Positions 1 through 6,100 of a stretch of DNA of 6,196 nt are shown piece after piece (the first letter of the stretch is position 1; each line of letters starts with the position of its first letter). Origin of the DNA: Akkermansiaceae bacterium UBA4145 (lineage in GTDB: Bacteria > Verrucomicrobiota > Verrucomicrobiia > Verrucomicrobiales > Akkermansiaceae). The notes under the pieces are model-generated. The model saw nothing but the letters and a program-made list of their open reading frames with translations. It had not been told where the DNA came from and made no database searches. Location: positions 1 to 6,196 of the forward strand of contig DFWB01000136.1 of NCBI GenBank assembly GCA_002380675.1. Direction: 5' to 3'. The translations under genes and the position numbers were made by a program.

Positions 1-30
1 CTTAATATCCCGGGGTAGAACCCCAGAAAT

Positions 31-36
31 TGAGGT
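31..36 (+). promoter_or_regulatory. Ribosome binding site that fixes the start of the first gene
   Basis: A GAGG core at 32-35 lies 6 nt before the ATG at 42. An in-frame TTG at 30 would add four residues (MRWP), but it has no comparable purine-rich site upstream and would itself overlap this one. The ATG also gives the N-terminus MAFKTEFEF, which I recall as typical of this family. The ATG at 42 is therefore preferred. Confidence 0.75.
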
Positions 37-41
37 GGCCT

Positions 42-413
42 ATGGCCTTCAAGACTGAATTCGAATTCAACCTTCCGCGGGGATACGTAGACGCGGATGG
101 GAATGTGCACAAGAAGGGTGTGATGCGCCTGGCAACTGCGAAGGACGAGATCCTTCCCTTGCAGGATTATCGCGTCCAGAACAATCGTGCCTACCTTGTC
201 ATCATTTTGTTGGCGAGGGTGATCAGTAAGCTTGGAGATCTCGAATCGATTAATCCGTCGATTATCGAGGCTCTGTTTTCTTCTGATCTGGCCTATCTGC
301 AGGAGTTCTACCGCAAGGTGAATGAGGACGGTAGTGCCCAGGTCGAAGTCGGGTGCCCCCAATGTGCCCACCGCTTTGAGGTGGATATGGGGAGTGACCT
401 GGGGGAATTGTGA
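42..413 (+). CDS. Phage tail / baseplate assembly protein (T4 gp26-like family), small, with C-terminal CPxC motif
   Basis: A 123-aa soluble protein with no signal peptide. The N-terminal part (about residues 1-45: FEFNLPRGYVDADGNVHKKGVMRLATAKDEI) and the helical middle (about 48-95: AYLVIILLARVISKLGDL, then INPSIIEALFSSDLAYLQEFY) match from memory the small tail-assembly/baseplate family found in eCIS and tailocin clusters, often labelled T4 baseplate-like. The hydrophobic stretch near 51-60 is short and flanked by helix-forming residues, so it is probably a buried helix rather than a membrane segment. The C-terminus carries C105-P-Q-C108-A-H110, a possible half zinc site. Its stop overlaps the GTG start of the next gene, so the two are translationally coupled. 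The precise role is inferred: probably assembly of the baseplate or tube rather than a bulk structural part. The family call is from remembered pattern, not a search. Confidence 0.75.
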   Translation: MAFKTEFEFNLPRGYVDADGNVHKKGVMRLATAKDEILPLQDYRVQNNRAYLVIILLARVISKLGDLESINPSIIEALFSSDLAYLQEFYRKVNEDGSAQVEVGCPQCAHRFEVDMGSDLGEL

Positions 414-574
414 GCTACCCTCTAGAGCGGCTCTATCAGGAAGTGGCGTACATCGCGTACCATTTTCATTGGTCGATGGATGACATCCTGGACATGGAGC
501 ACAAGGAACGTCAGGTCTGGATTCGCGAAATCTCCGAGGTCAACAAGGAGATCAATCGCTCGCGAGGAAACTGA
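410..574 (+). CDS. DUF6760 family small tail-cluster protein
   Basis: A 54-aa protein starting at GTG 410, which overlaps the upstream stop as GTGA. A G-rich ribosome binding stretch (399-405) lies just before it. The translation begins MSYPLERLYQEVAYIAYHF and continues HWSMDDILDMEHKERQVWIREISEVN. The PLERLYxEVAxIAYHFHW and DILDMEHxERxxWIxEIxxxN pattern is what I recall for DUF6760, a roughly 50-aa helical family found almost only beside contractile injection genes. It ends in three consecutive in-frame stop codons (TGA TGA TAA, 572-580). It has no membrane segment and no signal peptide. Its function is unknown. Its coupling to the preceding assembly protein suggests that the two act together, perhaps as a tail assembly pair. 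It is easily missed by gene callers because of its size and GTG start. Confidence 0.85.
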   Translation: MSYPLERLYQEVAYIAYHFHWSMDDILDMEHKERQVWIREISEVNKEINRSRGN

Positions 575-603
575 TGATAAGGCCCCATCAGGGGGTAGCT
601 AGG

Positions 604-621
604 AAAAAAAGGGGTAAAAAA
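604..621. promoter_or_regulatory. Two A-tracts upstream of the promoter, possible DNA bend
   Basis: Runs of seven A (604-610) and six A (616-621) are separated by GGGGT, with centres about 11-12 bp apart, close to one helical turn. Phased A-tracts bend DNA. At sigma-54 promoters a bend between activator site and promoter helps looping, so the position just upstream of the -24 element makes sense. This is inference from composition only. Confidence 0.3.
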
Positions 622-634
622 CACGGCATTGGGT

Positions 635-666
635 CTGGGTTGCACGCTTTTTGCTTAGTAACCCAG
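635..666. repeat. Inverted repeat enclosing the sigma-54 promoter (possible operator)
   Basis: CTGGGTT (635-641) and AACCCAG (660-666) are perfect inverted copies separated by 18 bp. Pairing can extend inward by a G-T wobble (642/659) and a C-G pair (643/658). The repeat spans about -31 to +1 of the predicted promoter, so a transcript starting there would not contain the hairpin. A role as a DNA-level operator, or as a hairpin in read-through transcripts from the two upstream genes, is possible. No T-run follows it, so it is not a classical intrinsic terminator. Confidence 0.45.
640..655 (+). promoter_or_regulatory. Predicted sigma-54 (RpoN) -24/-12 promoter for the sheath gene
   Basis: TTGCACG-N4-TTGCT matches the RpoN consensus TGGCACG-N4-TTGCW except for one base (T for the first G of the GG pair). 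The spacing between the -24 G (642) and the -12 C (654) is exactly right. The predicted start is near 666, leaving a 40-nt leader to the GTG at 706. It lies in the only intergenic gap of the window, in the right orientation. No convincing -10 box at suitable spacing supports a sigma-70 reading. Such a promoter needs an enhancer-binding ATPase activator, which is not in this window. Confidence 0.55.
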
Positions 667-694
667 TGGTTTGGGGCATTGAGTTCCCGCCTTT

Positions 695-700
695 AAGGAG
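695..700 (+). promoter_or_regulatory. Ribosome binding site supporting the GTG start of the sheath gene
   Basis: AAGGAG ends 5 nt before GTG 706, near-ideal spacing. The resulting N-terminus MNLRPPGVYEE has the PGVY motif expected at the very start of contractile sheath proteins, which confirms the non-ATG start. Confidence 0.85.
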
Positions 701-705
701 TAATC

Positions 706-2463
706 GTGAATCTTAGGCCACCAGGAGTTTATGAAGAGCGCTCGGAAAGCGGCTATACGCCTCTGGCTCTACGCGAGCTGGGTGTTGTCGGTTTTGTAGG
801 CCTCGCTCAACGGGGACCGCTTAACGCTCCCGTGAAAGTTCGGGATTACGGTAGGTTCACAGAAGTCTTCGGCAAGCTCTCGGAGCAAACCTATCTGGAC
901 GCGACGGTTCGTGCCTTTTTCGAAAATGGGGGCCGCGAATGCTATGTGCTTCGGGTCGCCCATATGGACGCGAGGAAACCTGGTGAGCTCGCGACTACAG
1001 CTTCGAGCTCACTCATTGATTCAGAAGGTGAGCAAACGCTCTTTGTGGACGCCCTGAACGAAGGGGATTGGGGAAATTCTCTTGCTGTGGAAGTTTTTTC
1101 GTCGCTGCGCCTTCCGCGAACCTTTATTACCCTTGATGTCAAAGCAGGAGATGAACAGGTTACTGTGAAATCGACCCATGGCATTGAGCGTGGAACCATG
1201 CTTCGCTTCTTTGATGACGATGGGAACGAGGAGATTCTCACGGCCATTGGCGTGGAGGGGCATTCTGTTCGCCTTGCTCCTGGCTCGGAGCCCAAGCGGA
1301 AACATCTCTCTTCGGCACCGACCTATGTGGAGCCCGTAAGCTTCGGTCTCAAAGTCTCTTATTTAGGCCGGGAAGAGGTTTATAATGATTTGAGCGCGAG
1401 CGAGATGAGCCCCTACTATTTCGAAACCGTTGTGAACGGTCGGTCGGGCTTGATTCGAGTTAAGGATGCGCGTTCTCCCTCCGAGCCTCCCAAGAACCTT
1501 CCAGTTGCCGGACAATCCATTGTGCTATCCGGTGGAACGGATGGTTTTCATAGCGTGTGTCCGGATGATTTCGTCGGGATGTCGTCAGGACCTACTTTAC
1601 GTTACGGTTTGGCGTCTTTTGAGGGCGTAGACGATGTAGACCTTCTTTGTTGCCCAGATTTGATGTGGGCGCATCAGAACAGCTCGGGTTTTCATTCTCT
1701 CAAGGATGTCGAAGTTGTTCAGCGTGCATTTGTCTCCATGTGCGAGCTTCTTCGAGATAGATTTGTCTTGCTCGATATCCCCGAGGCCGGCACGCCATCG
1801 GGTGCCTTAGAGTGGCGTCAGCTCTTCGATAGTCCTTATGCGGCCTTCTATTTCCCATGGGTTACGCTACGCAGCGGAGATGAGAACCTCATGTTGCCTG
1901 CGAGCGGCGTCGTGGCCGGGGTCTATGCGCGCTGCGATATCAATTATGGGCTTCACAAACCGCCGGCAAATGAAGAGATCTTTGGTGTTTCTGATGTGGC
2001 CGTGGAGCTTACGGATACGGATCTGGGAACCTTGAATAATCGGGGAATCAATTGCCTACGCCCTCTGCCTGCAAAAGGGATTCGGGTCTGGGGCGCGCGA
2101 ACCGCTTCAAGCGATCCTTTGCAGCGGCATATTCCTGTGCGGAGAATTACGAGTGCGATAATCCGCGCGATGCAGAGAGATTTGCAGTGGGCGGTATTTG
2201 AACCCAATTCTCGGGCCTTGTGGAAGAAAGTGGTGAGAAATATCGCCTTTTTCCTGTATGATTTATGGAAGCGCGGCTACTTCAAAGGGAGTTCTCCGGA
2301 AGAGGCGTTTTTCGTCAAATGTGATGACGAAAACAATCCCGAAGATGTTCGTGATGAGGGTATGTTGGTTGTGGACGTTGGGGTTGCCCCGATACGGCCG
2401 GCGGAATTCCTGCTCTTTCGAATCTCGCAAGAGGTCGAAGCAGGGGGTGGGGAGGAACTATGA
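706..2463 (+). CDS. Contractile tail sheath protein (eCIS / phage tail sheath family)
   Basis: A 585-aa protein that polymerises around the inner tube and contracts to drive it through a target envelope. The N-terminal domain (about 1-90) shows PPGVYEE at 5-11, GFVGLAQRGPLNAPVKV at 29-45 and the family signature FFENGGRECYVLRV at 71-84. Residues about 105-270 form a variable beta-rich insertion (VDALNEGDWGNSLAVEV at 114-130, then an extra domain). The core resumes with LSGGTDG (274-280) and VDDVDLLCCPDL (308-319). The C-terminal part is highly characteristic: INCLRPLPAKGIRVWGART (448-466), VRRI (478-481), WAVFEPNS (495-502), PEEAFFVKCD (531-540) and VGVAPIRPAEFLLFRISQ (558-575). This last segment supplies the strand donated to neighbouring sheath subunits. 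The length fits the longer eCIS sheaths. It is the only sheath gene seen here, whereas some eCIS have two or three. Its stop overlaps a possible 12-codon reading frame (ATGA), and the tube gene follows after 24 bp, so co-transcription is expected. Confidence 0.97.
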   Translation: MNLRPPGVYEERSESGYTPLALRELGVVGFVGLAQRGPLNAPVKVRDYGRFTEVFGKLSEQTYLDATVRAFFENGGRECYVLRVAHMDARKPGELATTASSSLIDSEGEQTLFVDALNEGDWGNSLAVEVFSSLRLPRTFITLDVKAGDEQVTVKSTHGIERGTMLRFFDDDGNEEILTAIGVEGHSVRLAPGSEPKRKHLSSAPTYVEPVSFGLKVSYLGREEVYNDLSASEMSPYYFETVVNGRSGLIRVKDARSPSEPPKNLPVAGQSIVLSGGTDGFHSVCPDDFVGMSSGPTLRYGLASFEGVDDVDLLCCPDLMWAHQNSSGFHSLKDVEVVQRAFVSMCELLRDRFVLLDIPEAGTPSGALEWRQLFDSPYAAFYFPWVTLRSGDENLMLPASGVVAGVYARCDINYGLHKPPANEEIFGVSDVAVELTDTDLGTLNNRGINCLRPLPAKGIRVWGARTASSDPLQRHIPVRRITSAIIRAMQRDLQWAVFEPNSRALWKKVVRNIAFFLYDLWKRGYFKGSSPEEAFFVKCDDENNPEDVRDEGMLVVDVGVAPIRPAEFLLFRISQEVEAGGGEEL

Positions 2464-2498
2464 ATTTAGTGCTACCAGGAGCTGAATATGGTTTTTGA
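2460..2498 (+). other. Possible 12-codon coupling reading frame between sheath and tube genes
   Basis: An ATG overlapping the sheath stop (ATGA) follows the strong site GGGGAGGA (2449-2456) and would encode MNLVLPGAEYGF before a stop inside the tube gene's first codons. It could keep ribosomes on the message and feed them to the tube start at 2488. The tube gene has its own good ribosome site, so this frame may be meaningless. Confidence 0.2.
2477..2481 (+). promoter_or_regulatory. Ribosome binding site for the tube gene start
   Basis: AGGAG lies 6 nt before ATG 2488. This supports the long form of the protein including its Gly-rich N-terminal extension, rather than an internal start at the next Met (2533), which would remove 15 residues. 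Confidence 0.75.
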
Positions 2499-3156
2499 TG
2501 CTGGAAAAACACTCGGCGGAAGTTTGGGCGAGATGGCCGGTCAGGGCGCCGGAGGGATGGTCCAGGGCCGGTTTGGAGATATAGCTGGCCGGAGCACGAT
2601 GACGGCTCTTGGTGCTATTAACCAGCTCGTCTTTGGTGGAGGTCGTCTCGACCCGGAACTCAGCTTTCAGTTCTATATAGAGTTTTCTTCTCTCGTGACA
2701 TCGGTAGAATTCAAGGAGTGTAAGGGGATCGAGTGGGAGGCTCAGGTAGAGTCATTCCGAGAGGGTGGCAACAATATGCACGAGCAACACCTGATCGGTC
2801 CCGCATCTTTCAAGCCGCTTGAGATTAAGCGTGGCTTCATGGGAGCGCATGCTGAATTCTATAAATGGATGTTTGAGTGCGTGGATCCCTTTTCGAGGAA
2901 TTCCGTGAAGCGAGAGAACTTCTCGCTCGTTGTGTGCAGCGACAATATGATCGAGGTCGCTCGTTTCGATTTCTACAACGCTTTTATTTCTAAGTGGCAA
3001 GGCCCTTCATTCGATGCAGGAGCAAACGAAATTGCTTTCGAGTCGATGACGCTTGTTTACGATTTCTTCGACTTTACGGCCGGTGGTGCCGTAGCGAATG
3101 CGCTGAAGAATAAGGCAGGAAAGCTTCTAAACTCTGCTCGTGGCTTTCTGACATGA
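2488..3156 (+). CDS. Inner tail tube protein, gp19-type, with Gly-rich N-terminal extension
   Basis: A 222-aa protein of the T4 gp19-like tube family, which stacks as hexameric rings inside the sheath. The core spans about residues 55-196. DPELSFQFYIEF (55-66) is the usual entry strand. VEFKECKGIEWEAQVESFREGGNN (73-96) matches the family signature (EC.G.E.e...yREGGNN). LEIKRGFMGAHAEFYKWM (111-128), FYNAFISKWQGPSFDAGANEIAFESMTL (162-189) and the closing strand to about 196 complete the fold. Typical members are about 145-150 aa. This one adds roughly 54 residues at the front (15 Gly in the first 53) and about 26 basic, helix-prone residues at the end (ANALKNKAGKLLNSARGF). The extensions could line the tube lumen, cap a tube end or contact the giant protein encoded next; this is inference. 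It could be the main tube or a specialised first ring like Afp5, which cannot be decided because other tube genes may lie outside the window. Confidence 0.93.
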   Translation: MVFDAGKTLGGSLGEMAGQGAGGMVQGRFGDIAGRSTMTALGAINQLVFGGGRLDPELSFQFYIEFSSLVTSVEFKECKGIEWEAQVESFREGGNNMHEQHLIGPASFKPLEIKRGFMGAHAEFYKWMFECVDPFSRNSVKRENFSLVVCSDNMIEVARFDFYNAFISKWQGPSFDAGANEIAFESMTLVYDFFDFTAGGAVANALKNKAGKLLNSARGFLT

Positions 3157-3179
3157 TCCCTGAGGAGTTCGATTTTTAG
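3153..3179 (+). other. Possible 8-codon coupling reading frame between tube gene and giant gene
   Basis: An ATG overlapping the tube stop (ATGA) encodes MIPEEFDF and ends in TAG, 3 nt before the ATG at 3183. The GAGGAG at 3162-3167 lies inside it and is 15 nt from ATG 3183, farther than normal. Termination here followed by re-initiation could supply translation of the downstream gene, which otherwise has a poor ribosome site. Speculative. Confidence 0.2.
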
Positions 3180-3182
3180 AGA

Positions 3183-6100
3183 ATGGCAGGTGAAACCCAA
3201 GATATTACAGTCTTAGAACTGTTGGATCGGATCGAGTCGGGTCAGTTGACCGGCATCCATGATCTGGCGGCGACTGTCCTGGATGGCGTTCAACGCATGG
3301 TTGACTCCATTCTTGCTCGGAGTGAGCCTCGAACTTCTCTGAGTGATCGTTTCTCCTGGACCGGTTCGCCATTGGCGGATCAGTTGGGCGCGAAATACGA
3401 GACGGAAGAGCGATTGGCGCTGAGTTATTTCGAGTCTCAAAATCAGAGAGCGCTGAGTCGGCTCGCGCAAGCCGTAAGTCCCATCGATATGATGTCTGGG
3501 TATTCCTTCTTTGATTTTGAAGGTCTGGTCTTCACCAATGCGGAAGATTGGGACGTGGTGGAAGAGGGCTTTGTAGACGAACTCGTCTATCAGGAAGCCA
3601 GTAAGAAACGTTCGTTATTTGGGCAGGATATCCGGAGACAAGCGACCTTGAGCCCTGAGGGCGACCTTTCTTTCGAGAAGGAGCTGGTAAGGCATCCCGC
3701 GCAATCCGATCAGGGCCGTCGTCGAAGTGGACCTGTTAGCAGGGACACGCGCAGGGCGAAGAGTCCTGCTCGCCCGACTACAGTTCGCCCGAGTCCAGTT
3801 CGCCGGCCAACACCGATGAAGCCTGCTATGAGGGCCCGGAAGCCGATTGTCAGTAGTCCTTATCCGGAGGCCATGGCGACTTCAGCGGATATGGGCCTCT
3901 CGCCGATTTTGGAGCGAGCCATCGAAATGGTGGAAGCCGCGCAGTCATTGAGTCGCACGAGTCAGCCAGAGGTTTTTGAATTCGAGAATATCGCCCTGGG
4001 TGCGGATCCATTGCAGACGGCGGAGATGCCTTTTGAGCAGCCTTCATCCACGTGGGGACCGACGCAACGATCGGGTTCGCCTCGCCCGGTGACTGAGGGA
4101 CACCGCATTGATGATATTCGGTTGAAGCCTCAGGGGATGCCCGCGTTGAGCGGTGCTCTTGATACAGTCGAGGGGCTCAAGTCCAGGCTGTTCGAGACAC
4201 AAGAGCAATCCTTGACTCAAACCCTTGATTTTCGGCCTCTGCGAAGCCCATTGCTTATGGAGCCGGATCTGAATCTGGATATGGCGCTCGTGGAGCCTGG
4301 ACAAGAAGAGTCCTTCATTGGCGCTGAGAGCGCTCAGGGACCTGAGGCTTCAGCGTCCGCGGGAAGAGCGGTTTCGGAGTCTCTGTTTCAACCTCCCGCA
4401 CAAAAACCTGCTGCTCCAGTCAAGAAAAGCTGGTCAATGAAGGATTTGGTGCGGAGTGCGGGGCTTTCTCGAGAAGCCGCTAAAACTTCTGCGCTTGGGT
4501 CTCCCATAACAGCGGCGAGACTCTCGCCGCAGCAAGAGATTGCTCAAAGTGAGCAGGGTTCTCCCAGCGCGATTCTGTCTCAGCCCGTGAGTGTAGATGG
4601 TTCAGGCACCCCAGTTCAGTCATTCGTGGGGCCGGTTGCGGCAGCTGAGGTCGCGGTAGCTGAGAGCTTTGAGCCCATCGCTTTGTCTCCTGGAGAGCAA
4701 GGCGCAAGTGGAGAGAGAATCGCGCGCACGTCCATGGGGCTCCGCCCGGTGGTTCCCCTTTCCCCGATGGCTGTGTCAGCAGAAGATGTTAAAGCGGGCT
4801 TTGTTCCTGTTCAGGATGTTTTTATACCCGCGAGCGCGGCTCCTGCTTTGGCAGTAGGCATGGCAGAAGCCAGGGGCGCGGCAGGTCTGAAAACGAGTGG
4901 TATATCTTCAATTTCCAAGATGTCGGAAGCCCGAGTTGATCGTATGATGGCTTCGGAGATTCTGAGCCCTCTTGGAGAGCGACTCTCCTCTGATCCGACT
5001 GTTTCCGAAATGGGTTTGGCTACGGAAGATTTTTCCTTTGTGGTTCCGACCGCTTTCGATGCTTTTGTTGAATCCTCTCCTTTGGAAGGATCGACTCAAC
5101 CTACGCGGCGCGAACCAAGTTTGAAGGAAATCGTGGAGAGCCGCGTTTCCATCGGAGAAGAAGCGCCTTTGCAGGCACCCGTTGAGCATCAGATTATTGC
5201 CCGACGTAGCCTGGGCAGTCGTTTGCCTCTTTCGCTGCAAGGTGGGAGCGAAGATCTTTCCGATACCCCTACTGCTGATTCTGGTTTAAGGCCTCAAGGG
5301 AACGAGATTCCTTTCAAGGGTCTTGGTCAAGATTGGAGCGCGAGTGCCCCAGAGTCCATCAGAGCACGCGCCGAGCTTGCGGGCTGGACTCTGGATGGTT
5401 TCGATAAACTTCTGGACGCTCCTGAGGGCGCAACATTGCTTCGCGAAGGGGTCACGCAGGGTACAGGTTTCTGGCAGCGCCTCGAAGAGAGAGGCTTCCT
5501 GGAAGGCCCGGTTTCAGAGCGGGAAGCTCTTGACGCCAGCATGGTTCAGCTCGGCTCAGAGGAACCGATTCTTCAGGGTGAGACTGAGTCCCAGCAGGAA
5601 GGGGCTCCTCCAGAGAGAGAATGGAACAAGGAGAAGCTGCGCAGCGTTCTTTCGCGTGCAGCAGCCAAGTCAGGTGTGGCTGCCAATCCACTCGTACCGC
5701 GGCTGGCCAAAGAGGTGAGCGCAAGGAATGAATTTTCGGACAGCAAGCTTTTCGGTTCGTCCCTTCTGGATATCTGGGCTTCAACACCGGCGTCTTCGCA
5801 ACCCGAATCCATAGGGAGATTCGCAGAGTCTTTGCGGAGAGAGCTCCAAGCTGAGGGAGTCGCAGACGGAGCTCTTTTGAATATACCGGCAGAAATCTCG
5901 GGGGCGGCGCAAGTGCGTCCGGCTGTAGAGGCGCCTGTTGTCGCCCGCGCAGACGATGGGGCGTCTTTTTCTGCATCTGAAGGAGAGGGCGCTCAGGGGC
6001 TGGGAATGGACTTTCGTGCATCATCAGCGATGTCGGCAGATACACCTGGGTCGGGTTCACGGCCAAGGTATGAGACAGCGGCTCGTTTGACACGGCAGCT

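Larger units (their letters stand above)
625..684 (+). repeat. Direct repeat pair GGCATTGRGT flanking the promoter
   Basis: GGCATTGGGT at 625-634 and GGCATTGAGT at 675-684 match at 9 of 10 positions and are spaced 50 bp start to start. The left copy abuts the inverted repeat at 635-666 and the right copy lies 8 bp beyond it. They could be binding half-sites for a regulator, but a 10-bp repeat in 130 bp can also occur by chance. Confidence 0.35.

Noticed and set aside
12..24. GGGG-TAGAA-CCCC hairpin before the first gene
   Set aside because: It has only a 4-bp stem with no T-run after it. It is too weak to call a terminator.
2..58. Frame open from position 2 to a TGA at 56-58, possibly the end of an upstream gene overlapping the first one
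   Set aside because: Only 18 codons are visible, and the other two + frames also stop within the first 18 bases. Without upstream sequence the true end of the preceding gene cannot be chosen.
583..594. CCCC-ATCA-GGGG hairpin after the DUF6760 gene as a terminator
   Set aside because: The stem is four base pairs and is followed by purine-rich sequence rather than a T-run, so there is no good evidence for termination on either strand.
942..1305. Minus-strand frames of 117 and 94 codons within the sheath gene
   Set aside because: They are antisense to a securely identified sheath gene and have no recognisable protein features.
5323..5718. 131-codon + strand frame inside the giant gene
   Set aside because: It is a different frame from the giant gene (which is open throughout in its own frame) and is Ser/Arg-rich with no family signature.
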